In this document: in pieces, positions 11,251-23,600 of the stretch | Numbering within the stretch: position 1 is the stretch's first letter | How the letters are laid out: every line of letters starts with the position of its first letter | Assembly (NCBI RefSeq): GCF_000237925.1 | Contig: NC_031497.1 | Location: forward strand, 27,010,205-27,074,204 | Source of the DNA: Schistosoma mansoni | Lineage: Eukaryota > Platyhelminthes > Trematoda > Strigeidida > Schistosomatidae | Reading direction: 5' to 3' | DNA length: 64,000 nucleotides | The notes under the pieces: model-generated | The model's database searches: none | Told to the model about the DNA's origin: nothing | Seen by the model: only the letters and a program-made list of their open reading frames with translations | Made by a program: the position numbers and the translations under genes

Positions 11251-11669
11251 TGTTAGGATATTCACAAGAATATCCCAAAAATTATCTCGAATGTAAAATG
11301 GTATGTTTTCAGACTCTTCACATAATTCGCATGTTATTTCCTATTGGCCATTATTTACAGTGTCCTAACTATGACTTTCATGTGTCGTTTCCCTATTGGT
11401 CAATTTTGAGTCGTCCTAATTATAACCTTCACGTGTCCTTCCTTTCCATTGGTTACTGTTAATAGTCATCGTAACTGTATAAATATGCCTTGTCTGTAAA
11501 CCATTTTTGTTCTGCTGCTGACCCCATAAACAATTCTCATTTAACGGCTGTGTTCTGATTTATTGGAGTTGGGGAACAGTATTGGGGTCGAACTAGGATA
11601 TCTGAATTTGGTCAATCGGTAGAATTTCGCGTAGTCCTATCGCAATANNNNNNNNNNNNNNNNNNNNNN
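11251..11669 (+). repeat. 5' LTR of the Gypsy-type element
   Basis: Same sequence as 12456-12874; the last ~20 bases fall in the gap. Confidence 0.88.
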
Positions 11670-11847
11670 NNNNNNNNNNNNNNNNNNNNNNNNNNNNNNN
11701 NNNNNNNNNNNNNNNNNNNNNNNNNNNNNNNNNNNNNNNNNNNNNNNNNNNNNNNNNNNNNNNNNNNNNNNNNNNNNNNNNNNNNNNNNNNNNNNNNNNN
11801 NNNNNNNNNNNNNNNNNNNNNNNNNNNNNNNNNNNNNNNNNNNNNNN
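11648..11847. other. Assembly gap of 200 N
   Basis: Exactly 200 N, a conventional placeholder, so the true length is unknown. Confidence 0.99.
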
Positions 11848-12455
11848 AGATTGGTCGAAGAACTTGGTCTTGCCAATCTACCTATCCAGCACTATCTGTA
11901 ATCAAGTAAAAACTCCTGCTACTACGACAACAGCATGCTGCAGACCTCCAAAAATCGATTCATCGAACTCCTCCAGCCTGGTTGGAGGCTACGAACAGTC
12001 CATAGTGCGATGGCACCCAGGCGAGTAACCCGGCAGAATCCTCGAATGCAGAACACTAGAATTCCCTACAAAGTTGGTGCGAAAGTGTATGTTCGGGACT
12101 ATAGACATGGGTATGATAGATGGATAGAGGGTGAAGTCGCAAAGAGACAGGGGAAGGTCATGTATGAGGTCAGAGTAAACCAAGAAATCTGGACCAGGCA
12201 TCATAATCAACTACGGCCAAGAGATGCCAAAGAAAAAGTTGGAATTATTAACCGAGTTCCCCTCGACTTACTGCTAGATACTTTTCGACTTCCGCCGATG
12301 CCTACAACGGAGGCAACTGAGTCGTCTAACCAAGCAGAACATTCTTCAGGTTCTTCGTCGTTACCTCGAAGGAGGTCAAAGCGCAAACGAAGAAAACCAA
12401 AGAACTTTCAGGTAAACCCACGATTGCGTCGCTATTAATTTTTTCCAAGGGGAGG

Positions 12456-12874
12456 TGTTAGGATATTCACAAGAATATCCCAAAAATTATCTCGAATGTA
12501 AAATGGTATGTTTTCAGACTCTTCACATAATTCGCATGTTATTTCCTATTGGCCATTATTTACAGTGTCCTAACTATGACTTTCATGTGTCGTTTCCCTA
12601 TTGGTCAATTTTGAGTCGTCCTAATTATAACCTTCACGTGTCCTTCCTTTCCATTGGTTACTGTTAATAGTCATCGTAACTGTATAAATATGCCTTGTCT
12701 GTAAACCATTGTTGTTCTGCTGCTGACCCCATAAACAATTCTCATTTAACGGCTGTGTTCTGATTTATTGGAGTTGGGGAACAGTATTGGGGTCGAACTA
12801 GGATATCTGAATTTGGTCAATCGGTAGAATTTCGCGTAGTCCTATCGCAATACGCTATATTTCGCATTATAACA
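12456..12874 (+). repeat. 3' LTR of the Gypsy-type element
   Basis: Begins TGTTAGGATATTC right after the purine tract AAGGGGAGG and ends ATAACA before the GAGGG duplication. Confidence 0.9.
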
Positions 12875-13379
12875 GAGGGACCTGAAAAAGAAGTTGGATT
12901 AGTGTTGGTCCTAACGACCTGACAGCGTGACCGCAGTGCCCAAGGGACAACTGCTTGAGGCCGGTCACGCACGGCCTTTTTGTGGGGAATTTTTGACGTG
13001 TTAGCTCCGTTCTTCAAAGGACCTTACCGCCGGAGACGGAAATCCGTGGGATGAGGCGAGGTGTGCATTTTTAGGGTCGACCTTTTCTAACCCCACCCCT
13101 CCTTGTAGGAAGGCAGCATCGCTGTTATGCTGGTTAACTGAAGGAAACACCTTACTGCTGTCACACCTCTGTACAGTCAGCAGTACGATTTAGCCTTCGG
13201 ACTTTGGGTTTGCTACTTTTAGTCTTACCGCTCTTCAACCGACCTGTCTGGCATGGTAGGACCTTGAGGAACGATTGTTCCAGCTAGTATTGCTCGAATC
13301 GGTTCATCAGGATAAGCAAGCCTAACCACCACCTCAAGGTAGTAGCAACGGTCGGGACTACGGAGTATCATACTAAGCC

Positions 13380-13764
13380 TTAAAGGACTCCTAGTGATAC
13401 GTGGTTATCAGTGATGTTCTAACTGGTGTTAATCTGTGATGTATACCATCAACAAACTGTTATCATCTAGTCAAGTTTCTCCAACCATTATATAAGCTCA
13501 TACTTACTAGTTACATGCTTCAAGATATGTTGTAAGGGTTCGAGTATAAATTCCATGATGATAAAAGTTGTCTAACATAATCAACTTCTTCTCTTATATC
13601 TTGAATTAATTTAAGTTGAAAATATATTCTAATTGATTGGGTTAAAAGATGCTTGAATGTTTTCCAGAGAGAAAAGGGATCATATTTTATCTGTAGGCAA
13701 ACAAGAAACTCAACATATCTTAACACAAATAGACAAACATATCAAACAACTAATTCTTCTTCAA
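13380..13764. other. Unassigned sequence
   Basis: No gene or recognisable repeat seen. Confidence 0.5.
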
Positions 13765-13920
13765 TTATGATCGTGGATGAGCATTGCCACTGAGGAGTCC
13801 CATAATAGGACGAAACGGCCGTCCAGTGCTTCCAGGTTTTCCATGGTGGTCTAGCTTCAATTGACTCATGATTTCAACTGTGAAAATACTAAATTCTCCA
13901 CAAAACCCCCTCTGAATTAT
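13765..13920 (+). mobile_element. SINE-B 3' half with hammerhead
   Basis: From GATCGTGGATGAGC through the hammerhead (13781-13829) to CTCCACAAAACCCCCTCTG. Confidence 0.88.
13781..13829 (+). ncRNA. Hammerhead ribozyme motif (SINE-B type), intact core
   Basis: CTGAGGA, stem II GTCC/GGAC, GAAAC, perfect palindromic stem III ACGGCCGT and GTC, then CAGTGC pairing with GCATTG upstream (three bases CCA lie between). Confidence 0.72.
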
Positions 13921-13997
13921 GATATATTAAGAAATACAAAATTTAAGACTAGATAATGAAATGATGGAGAATATTTGTAGCTCAGGTGGATGATTTT

Positions 13998-14300
13998 GAT
14001 GGAGTTTTGTTCACTGAGCTGGATGGTTTGGTCGTGGAGCTTTCATTGTCCTCCTGAACGACATGATCAGCACAAACTTCGGATAGAAGTGAAGTGTTTG
14101 ATTTGGTTGTATCTCCTATTGATTTGATTTAAGGTCAACAAGAACCAATCAACATCGAGGTGTACAGGATAAGCTGTGAACTACATGTGGAGAAATTCAA
14201 ACACTTCACTTCTACTCAAAGTTTGTGCTGATGATATCGTTCAGAAGGACAATGAAAGCTCCACGACCAAACCATACAGCTCAGAGAACTAAACTCTATC
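13998..14300. repeat. Palindromic foldback element (~300 bp)
   Basis: Begins GATGGAGTTTTGTTCACTG and ends in its near reverse complement. The two arms (~125 and ~150 bp) match almost throughout, leaving a short centre. A second copy is at 38218. Looks like a foldback/MITE-type DNA element; no coding capacity. Confidence 0.85.
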
Positions 14301-14301
14301 A

Positions 14302-14720
14302 AGACTAGATAATAATTAACAGATGGTCAACTGACACAACTTATCATTATGAATAGAAATGAACTGCCAACATGTGATCTAAACCGAGTATAAAATGAAA
14401 ACATTTTATGGTATACATCAGATGCAATTTGGTATAAGATATACCGGAAGGATAAATAGATAGTTTATAATACTTCTGAAGTACTTTTAAATCTTGAGAA
14501 TAATAAGTCAAGAGTAGATAATAATTACCAGGTAGTCAAATGACACAACTTATCATTATGAATAGAGATGAACTGCCAAAATGTGATCTAAATCGAGTAT
14601 AATATCAAAACATTTTATGGTATACATTAGATGCTATTTGGCATAAGATATACCGGAAGGATAAATATATAGTTTATAATACTTCTGAAGTACTTTTAAA
14701 TCTTACGAATAATAGGTCAT
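14302..14720 (+). repeat. Two-copy tandem duplication, unit ~209 bp
   Basis: Unit 1 (14302-14510) and unit 2 (14511-14720) both run from AGATAATAATTA through AACTGCCAA, GATATACCGGAAGGATAAAT and TACTTCTGAAGTACTTTTAA. They differ at scattered bases. Confidence 0.9.
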
Positions 14721-14722
14721 TA

Positions 14723-15104
14723 CTTACTTACTTACTTACGCCTGTTACCCCTCGTCGAGGAGCATAGGCCGCTCACCAGCATTCTCCATCCAACTCTGTC
14801 CTGAACCTTCCTTTCCAGTTCTTTCCAGTTGCTATTCATCCTTTTCATATCTGCTTCTATTTCCCGGCATAGTGTGTTCTTTGGTCTTCCTCTTTTCCGC
14901 TTCCCTTCCGGATTCCAAGTTAGGGATTGAGTTGTGATGCACATTGGTGATTTCTTTAATGTATGTACGCCTTTAGCTCTTCTAGAGTTACTGCCGGTCC
15001 CAAGCCCGGGTAAAGGAGGAGGGTTGGGCATAGGGTTAGCGACCTCATCCCGTAGAAAAGCCAACTAGCTAAAAAAACGCTAACCAGAAAAAATAATTCA
15101 AATC
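14723..15104 (-). mobile_element. LINE-B internally deleted copy (5' end joined to 3' end)
   Basis: Flanked by the 14-bp duplication ATAATAGGTCATTA (14709-14722, 15105-15118). The left side is the (ACTT)n tail and the last ~230 bases of LINE-B; the right side (from about 14968) is the 5' leader with GGTTAGCG and CTTTACCCGGGCTTGGGACC. Everything between is missing. Confidence 0.85.
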
Positions 15105-15299
15105 ATAATAGGTCATTAGGTTTGTAATAATAATAGTATTAGTTTACAACGATTTTCTGATGATTTCCAATTGTAGTTACCCTATACTTCTATATATAAT
15201 ACAGCGAATGATGAAGGTAAACCTTAGTTACTTTCACTGATGATATGAAAAGCTCATAGTGATAACAACAAACGCTAATGGTAAGTCAAGAACAATTGT

Positions 15300-16338
15300 T
15301 ATTCTTTCCTATAGACAATCGAGAAGATAGTCAACATCATACGAAATTCCTATGACAGATTAAACTGCAAAATCGGTCATGGAGGACAACTCACTGACTC
15401 ATGTGAGGTAAAGACCACTGTTAGGCAAGGTTGCTTATTATCACCCTTTCTCTTTCTCCTGGTGATCGACTGGATCATGAAGACTTCAAAATATGAGGGA
15501 AAGCACGGAAAACAATAGACAGCTGGGATGCAGCTGGACGATCTAGGCTTTGCAGATGATCTGGCTCTTCTATCACACACGCAACAACAAATGCAGGAGA
15601 AAACGACCAGTGTAGCAGTAACCTCAGCAGCAGTAGGTCTCAATATACACAAAGGGGAAAGCAAGATTCTATGATACAATACAGCATGCACCAATCGAAT
15701 TACCCTTGACGAAGAAGCTTTTGAGGATGTGAAAACCTTTACATATCTGGGCAGCATCATTGATGAACGTGGTGGATATGATGCAGATGTAAAGACGCTG
15801 ATCGGCAAAGCAATAGCAGCATATTTACAACTGAAGAGCATCTGGAACTCAAAACAATCTTCAACCAACACCAAGATCAGAATTTTCAATACAAATGTCA
15901 AGACAGTTCTACTGTATGGAGTGGAGATGTAGAGAACTACGAAAGTCATCATCTAGAAGACACAAGTGTTTATTAACAGTTGTCTACGCAAGATACTTCG
16001 GATTCCTTGACCAAACATTACCAACAACATTCTATGGTGGGAAAGGACAAACCAGATTCCAGCGGAGGAAGAAATCAGGAAGGAGCGCTGGAAGTGGATA
16101 GGACACATATTGAGGAAATTACCCAACTGTGTCACAAGGCAAGTCGTCACATGGAATCTTGAAGGCTAAAGGAGAAAAGGAAGACCAAAGAACATATTAC
16201 TCCGAGAAATGGCGATAGACATGAGGAGAATGATCAAAGTTGGATAGAACTAGAAAGGAAGGCCAAAGACAGAGTGGATTGGAGAATGCTGGTCGACGGC
16301 CTATGTTCTGGTGTGTTTGACAGACGTAAGTAAGTGAG
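15300..16338 (+). mobile_element. LINE-B reverse-transcriptase half to 3' tail
   Basis: Reads TVRQGCLLSPFLFLLVIDWI, LGFADDLALLSHTQQQMQ (RT catalytic FADD), FTYLGSIIDERGGYDADVK and FNTNVKTVLLYG, then the C-terminal RKRRWKWIGH-like and GRPKN-like motifs to the GTAAGTAAGTGAG tail. Several stops and frameshifts. A second RTE-like LINE family; exact clade uncertain. Confidence 0.88.
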
Positions 16339-16605
16339 TGGTGTGTGCCACTGATGTCGATAGATATAAGTAGTATGTATCATCAATCGAACGTGAAATG
16401 CCTGGTGGAAGAAGGTTAAGAAGATCAAAGAAAACAGAATGAGAACGGAAAATGATTGATGTGGAAACGAAAGAACAATAAGTCTCAGACGATGGATTGA
16501 CATTTTGCAAATGAAATATTTACTGTATAGTTCTCAGAGTTTACTAAATTATCCTGTAATTTTGTTTTTAAATACATCTGTGTTCTTGTTCACTACAGTA
16601 GATGC
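16338..16605 (+). repeat. Repeat E copy
   Basis: GTGGTGTGTGCCACTGATGTC start directly after the LINE-B tail; TTCTTGTTCACTACAGTA end. Confidence 0.65.
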
Positions 16606-16744
16606 TGATAGGTTAACTATTGATGTAAAGATTATCTGTATGGGTTGAATTTATTACAGTCCCTTATTATCAAATCTCTATTTTATGTACGTTTCTTTAT
16701 TCTCACAAATGATTAAGATTCTATCCATTAAATTAAAAGTTCTC

Positions 16745-17150
16745 TATACAAGCATGAGTCAATTGAAGCTAGATCACCATCGAAAACCTGGAAGCACTGG
16801 AAGGCTGTTTCATCCTGTTGTGGGACTCCTCAACAGTGCGCATTCACGATCCCGCCGCGTGAGATTCGAACCCAGGACCTACCAGTCTCGCGTCAGAGCA
16901 CTTAACTGATAGACCACTGAGCTGGCCAGCATCCATTGGTGTTAATGTCTAACTTCAATCAATCCACGAAGTTTGAGCAACCGTTCACCATTTGTCTTCA
17001 GTGAGTTGATATCTCACAACAGACGTGGTTGAACTCCACTGGTCACTGCTTCTCATTAGAACTTTAGGTTCTCCTTGGTGATCTAGCTTCAATTGACTCA
17101 CGCTTTCAACTATGAAAATACTGAAATCTCCACAAAACCCCTTCTAATAA
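16745..17150 (-). mobile_element. SINE-B, full length plus inverted 3' end
   Basis: A reverse-oriented copy (16745-17065) with B-box, A-box and a degraded hammerhead. It is followed by a + oriented SINE-B 3' end (GATCTAGCTTCAATTGACTC to CACAAAACCCCTTCT). An inverted-dimer form. Confidence 0.82.
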
Positions 17151-17469
17151 CAAACTTTTATGTAATTCAAATTGAGCATATTCATCGTATCATCTAAAAA
17201 ATGGCAAATAATTCGAATTACAGTCCAATCGTTACTTTTTAGACATGATACGATCCGTTGTAAAAATAAAAATAAAAAGAAGCATGACAAATTGACCAAT
17301 CACATTGTAGCTTTTTTAACATGGTCACGTGGAAATGAATTTGTCTATCTTGTAAAGCTCATAACATTCTTATCCAATCAGATAACGAATTTCTGATGCC
17401 TAAACTACCAATTATATTATTTGACCTTTAAATCGTATGATCAATCTACTTAGATATTAAAACCTTTCC

Positions 17470-17485
17470 ATATATATAAATAGAT
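17470..17485 (+). promoter_or_regulatory. Possible TATA-like element upstream of the kinase gene
   Basis: CATATATATAAATAG lies about 40 bases before the chosen ATG. Its position would suit a core promoter with a very short leader, but the whole region is A+T-rich, so chance is a real alternative. Confidence 0.25.
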
Positions 17486-17519
17486 ATTGGCCGTTTGTGG
17501 TTACGGGGATTTCTCCAGG

Positions 17520-17657
17520 ATGACAATCACTCCTTTTATACCAAATACTATTCCAGTCATTGATATCCGTATTTTGGATGGTAATGATCAAGAAAATATT
17601 TGGAAAATTATAAAATCAATTTTTCCTACTTGGTCAAAAGAGTATACAAAAGTGAAA
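17520..17657 (+). CDS. Ethanolamine kinase exon 1
   Basis: Residues 1-46, starting MTITPFIPN and ending EYTKVK, with donor GTATGT and phase 0. I chose the ATG at 17520 because it heads the conserved reading frame; the upstream in-frame codons have no ATG. A TTTCTCCAG immediately before GATG could be a cis or spliced-leader acceptor, which schistosomes use, but this is only a possibility. Confidence 0.88.
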
Positions 17658-20600
17658 GTATGTCATTTAATCATAAAGAATGATTTTTGTAATTTTTTTT
17701 GTTTTTAGCCATTAGAAGAAGGTTTATCTAATATTGTTATTCGTTTAGATCATGATAATAAAATAGATGAACCTAAAACTATTCTTATGAGAATTCGAAC
17801 AAAATTAGCAGATTTTATTGTTAACCGGTGGGATGAAATCAAACATATGTATCTACTACATGAACTTGGTGGTGAACAAAAATTATATGCAGTTTTTCAA
17901 AATGGTTTAGTTTATTCATTTATTAATGGATCAACTATAAGTGTGGATAAATTTTCAATGTCAAAGTATAGTGAGTAAGTTTATTATTGATAAGTATTAT
18001 TTAAACAAAGTAGCGTAGGTTCAAATTCATTTAGTATTGTTTGTTTGAATCTTCCCATCGATGTGTTAGGACTGCAACTGGTCAGTCTCCTATTGGCATA
18101 TGTGCATACTATGCGTATTGCCTCGATATAGCCTTAATTTACAGGCATGGTAAGCAGAGATGGATAGTGGCTAGCAGTGGAATCCAGTTTGACGCGCGTT
18201 TCGTCCTATTTGGGACTCGTCAGCTGGATGTACCTGCATCTCAGAGTTGATCTTCACTCTGGGACTCGAACCCAGTACCTTCGCTTCAAACGCCATCGCG
18301 TTATCCACTCAGCTACTGAATCCTGATAGCCACTTGCTTGTGCGATGTGGTGAAGTTTAAATTCACTTAGTATTGTTTGTTTGAATCTTCTCATTGATGT
18401 TTAGGACTGCAACTGGTCAGTCTCTAGCGCAGGTTCATTACTTAATTCGAGTCAGTGTTTCTTTTTACTATTATATAATAAAGGTATCCAAATATGAAAG
18501 TGTACACTTTATCTGTTGTTTAACAAGCTAACAGAGCCGTTAATCTTCCGAGTTACTCGAAAATCTCAGTAAAACTGTAGTATAAGGTGTTATAACTTGT
18601 TGTCGAATGGATGCCTTGTTAATGTATCACGTGATAAGACCGCCAATCAGAGAGCAGCGAATAATTGATTGGAACAGTGACACATGAAACCTGTACGAGC
18701 AGTCTAGAGTACGTATCGGTCCTACTTTGTGTCTAGCCCAGCCAATTAAGTCCAGAACATCCATAACAGCCTCTACGGTATGAATCCTTGTATTTTAAAC
18801 ATACTGAGTTTATATACCAAACAGATTGACCACATCGTACCAATAAAATAGAAAATAACATTTGTACAAGAGTTAGGCAACTGTGGCTGTGAATGTGCGA
18901 GGCAGTAATCGATAGACTGGGGATAACTCAAGAATGGTAAATCGTATAATAATAGTTCAAGGGTCAAAACAAAGCTTATAATAAGAGGAACATTAATATG
19001 AATAGTTTAGTTATTTTGCAATTATACGATAAAAAATCTATGCATAATATTGGTCCATAAATGGATCCCAAAGTTCCCCTTCACTTTTGTTACCGGGACA
19101 TAACATAAGGACAAGATGGGACGATTTTAAAATTAACCATATGATGTCAGAACTTGTGTTAGGAATTATGATTAGAAATTATAAGTCAGGACTTAAGAAA
19201 TTAGGATTAGGTTTATATCACGAACGGTTGGCAGTCATATAGATGAATGAATTCCTCAAAAACGTCGAACAGGCGCTTTCTTAAATATAACTGGTTCATC
19301 AACCTACTTTAGTTACACAAAAACTACAAGAACTAATCTCTTTCTATCGCTATCCTTTACGCTACCGTATTTTTCTTGATTTATGTTCTTAAAATATACA
19401 AATATTATAGATTAGATTCATTATCTTGTAACTAAGGAATATCTTTAATGCGAACAGAAAAAACACATACCCCTAAAACTAATAACACTTACTCGTTAGT
19501 ATAAAATAGTTCCATCATACAATCTCTATCATAGATAAATACCAAGTTATTGATGACTCATATTGTCTAGAAACTGAATATTCCTAATATATAAAATCCG
19601 TTTATAAATTCTTTTCTAAAATATGGTATTGATTTCTCTAAACTATGACTAGATCTTTTTAGCTTAGTTTTGCATGAATTTAACCCCCCAAATGCCCTGG
19701 TACGGCCGAGAATGGAGAGAGTCCTCTCTCCCTCTCGAAATGCTCTCACATGGCCACACGAATATATAGCCTCTGCCAGGGAAGTCGTACTCACTGCCCT
19801 CTCGCACCACGAGTGTTGTTTACGAAATTGAGAGGACGAAAAGCGAATGTCCGGCGCTTTAACCGGGTTGGTGGACACAGAGGGTCCACCTAGGGGAGTT
19901 GAAAAACCCTGATTCCAAACCATAGGCTCCAGTATCCTGAGTGAACAAATGGCATATGAATCAATTGTTGGTCACCGGCTACCATGTGACTGCATCTCCT
20001 TACGATACTCCACCGCCTTATGGATCAGACCTTTAGGTCAAAGGCTCCGGATGTGGTCCCTTAAGAAAACTACCTGTTTCGGTCTGGGCACCCGGGCAGT
20101 ATTCAAGCCCTCACACAAATCGAATGAGATTTGTGTGGCGCATATATATCTGGTGCCCGTTGTACTAATATTTATGTGTTTAAATAAAATAATGTCCAGA
20201 AAGATGATGAAAGTTGCTCCATTAAACCATCTAGCTTAGAGAGAACTCAACAACGAAAGTTTAACTACAGCTCTGATATTTTACACTAAAATAAATAAGA
20301 TGGCTTCCGTATACACTTAGGAAAATCCCTATAGTTTATGACCCTTTTGAAGATCTATTTTATAAATGTAAATCGTTGTTTTCTTATGTCTCATCATGGT
20401 GATTGGTTCAGGCATGATAATCTTTGTACCCAATAATCGTCAGTCTATACATTCATTTTAGCTCTTCATATTTATTCCATTTTCTGAATCGTTTTCTCTG
20501 TTTAATTCTTTTTACTTATGAACACGACTTTTATATATTAACACCACTAAATTAACTACTTCTGTGAATCCGGTGTTCATCTTGTCGTGCTAACGAGGTA

Positions 20601-23600
20601 TGGCAACTTGGACTGATGCATATGTGTGCCTGGTCCTACGTTGTAGTTGACTGACTGACTGAACACGACTTTTGATTTGACTCTTATTGTCTTCATATTG
20701 TTAATTTCGTCTGGTTGCGATGTGATTATTTAGATCAATAGGGATTTCTTCCAGATTTTATGTTGGCTTCACCAACTTGATATCGATTCCCAGTGTGAAG
20801 TCATATATCATTGAAATGATTTTGTGCATAACCTGTTTTGTGAACATCATATGGGAATTGTCATCTGATTTAGAGCTTATCGTCTGGATAAAGAAATTAT
20901 ACACATCCAGGTTTTCCCTGGTGGTCTGGCTTCAATTGACTCACGCTTTCAACTATGAAAATCGTCTAAATTTAATGTAGAAATAATTAAGATAAAAAGA
21001 TTAAAGATAACAATGATGGGAAGAAAACAGCTGTGGCTCCAATATGAACGACTGATTGATCGGTGTTGTTAATGGACTAAATTAATGATCCATTTCGTAA
21101 TAATCAAGTTATTACTATTAGCCTATCTGTCACACTAATTGTATTCTACACTCCAGCAAGAAAACTTCTGGAGTAAATAACTGTAGTGATAATATTAGTC
21201 AGTGGGAGTACTAAACAACGTCATTAGGACCAGTGAAGCCTACTTTGTTGCAGGCATCCACGACTACCTTTCTTTAATATTTTAGTGTTATTATTTAGGC
21301 TGTATGCATCATCTGCAGCTTGATTTTCTAGTTACCTAAGATGATAAAGCTTAAAATTGATTATAACAGAACATATATATTCATTCGTTTTCCTTTTTTA
21401 TATGTTGAACAGCATTACTCCAAATCACTAATTTGTTCCCTCATTTTCATGCATATTCTTATCCGTTAGTATTTCTAAATATTCTCATGTTTATTGATTT
21501 TCTATCTTAGTAATTGTCGTTAAGTTGGGTTAGGGGGGAGAGGGGAAGAAGGGCAACTTTTAACTCGATTTTTTTTGTGCGCATGGTTGATATGGTCTGT
21601 CTATCTTTTAAGTAGTTTTAATTTCTTCCTACCCAATTAAAGGTACCCAGTAGAATTAATCCATTTGTTGTTGTATGCAGTATATCTATTCACTCAATCA
21701 GTCTCTCTAGTGAATCACCTCGTAGAACATTAAAAGAAGCATAAGATTTATCGATTTTTTTAGAAATCAAACTTGGTAATCAAGGTTAAACTAGAATTCA
21801 CTAATTTATACTTTTTTTTAACATATCCTTATGAGAAGGGGGTTTTGTGAAGATTTTAGTAATTTTATGAAGTTGAAATCATGAGTCAATTGAATTTAGA
21901 GCACCATGGAAAACCTGGAAGCACTGGACGTCCGTTTCGTCCTATTGTGGGACTCCTCAGTGGCAGCGCGCATCCACGGTCCCGCCACGTGAGATTCGAA
22001 CCCAGGACATACCAATCTCGCGCCAGAGCACTTAACCGATAGACCACTGAGCTGGTTGGCATCTAACGGTGTTAATGTCTAACTTCAATCAATCCATGAA
22101 GTTGGGCAACCATTCACCAATGTCTTCAGTGAGTTGATATCTCCCAACAGACCTGATTGAACTTCACTGGTTACTGCTTCTCACTAGAACTCCAAGAAAA
22201 ATACCTCATGGAGCCAGTCACTAGTGAGCATATGATAATTATCAAAAGGGGGTTTTGTGGAGATTTTAGTAATTTTATATAGTTGAAATCATGAGTCAAT
22301 TGAATTTAGAGCACCATGGAAAACCTGGAAGCACTGGACATCCGTTTCGTCCTATTGTGGGACTCCTCAGCGGTGCGCATTCACGATTCTTATGAGTTTT
22401 ATAGTTGAATTTATGAGTCCATTGAAGCTGGATCACCATGGGAAACCTGGAAGCACTGTACGGCCATTTCGTCCTAGTGCGAGACTCCTTCTTATGAATC
22501 ATTTATTCAGGTTTTAAGTTTAGAATACCGGATTTAAAAAGTAAGTACGAAATCCAAAACCGCAATTTTGAGCTGCTAATGTCCACATTTTTGGGAAATA
22601 ATGGATTTCCCATTATAAAAGGGTTTCTGAAATTAGTTGACTGAAAAGATGATATCAGTCAATCATTTATGATGAAATTAGAGTTAAATACTAGTGTATA
22701 CTAGCCCACGTATGTATATCACATCTCGATAATCATCAACTAAGCGTACTAGGAATTGATTGTTGGACCTATTTGTTGGACATGTCAGTTGATCATACTC
22801 TAACAAAACTCTCTTATAATAGTTGATAAATTATAATAATAACCTACGATTAGGTTAACTCTATAAGAAAGTACATAAATACGTGAAACATTATAAACTA
22901 TATCAATATAGATTCGATTGGTATTGTTTGGTTAAATCTTCCCATTGAGGTTTAGGACTGCAATTGATCAGTCTCTTACTGACCATATGTGCATACTGTG
23001 CGTATTGCCTCGACACAGCTTTAATTCACAAGCATTATAAGCAAAGATAGATAGTGGCTAGCAGTGGAATCCAGGTCGCTCATCCCATCCTATTTGCATT
23101 CCTAATTTGGGGACTCGTCAGCTGGATTGTACCCCCATCTCAGAGTAGCCGTTCACTTTAGCACTCGAGCCCAGTTCCGTTCGTTTCAAACGCCATCGCG
23201 TTACCCTTTCAGTTACTGAATCCTGATAACCAGAGTGAACATCAACTCTGAGATGCAGATACATCCCGATGACGAGTCCCAAATAGAACGAAACGCGCAT
23301 CCTCGATTCCACTACTAGCCACTATCCATCTTTGCTTATATCAATATAGATTAACGTATACCGTGTCAAGTACACTAAATAATATAGTACAGTAGTGAAC
23401 ATTATCTTAACCATACTTAATGAATTCCAAATTAAAAGTGTATTATTCATATAATAGTAGAGTTAGTCTTATCATTGAAATCTTTCTAAGTAATCGAAAT
23501 CAATTCAGCAAATCTTGTAATAAATCCAATAGTTTAATAGAATTGCATGTAAATATTGTGTGTGTGTATGTGTAGGTGGAGGTATAGGTGTATACATTTC

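Larger units (their letters stand above)
11251..12874 (+). mobile_element. Gypsy-type LTR element fossil spanning the assembly gap
   Basis: The 3' LTR is 12456-12874 (419 bp, TGTTAG...TAACA), preceded by a purine-rich tract. The 5' LTR starts at 11251 and runs into the gap. The target duplication is GAGGG (11246-11250, 12875-12879). The visible internal part (from 11848) includes the end of a Gypsy-type integrase region (about 11935-12438). The visible parts of the two LTRs are almost identical, so insertion is recent. The interior seen here is far too short for a whole element: most is deleted or hidden in the gap. Confidence 0.88.
11110..13356 (-). mobile_element. LINE-A 5'-end fragment carrying a nested LTR element
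   Basis: Flanked by a perfect 15-bp duplication ACTACGGAGTATCAT (11095-11109, 13357-13371). Only the first ~600 bases of LINE-A are present, 5' end at the right. The LTR element at 11251-12874 is inserted in it. Confidence 0.88.

Noticed and set aside
11637-11876. 79-codon frame across the N gap
   Set aside because: Consists almost entirely of N; not a real reading frame.
15377-15952. 191-codon - strand open frame
   Set aside because: Antisense of the LINE-B reverse transcriptase, which reads on the + strand with FADD and LGSIID motifs.
17971-17976. Donor GTGAGT at the end of kinase exon 2
   Set aside because: A good consensus, but it leaves phase 1 and cannot join exon 3; the overlapping GTAAGT at 17975 fits.
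19949-20239. 96-codon + strand open frame
   Set aside because: Falls wholly in SINE-C and is reproduced with breaks in the other copies; not a gene.
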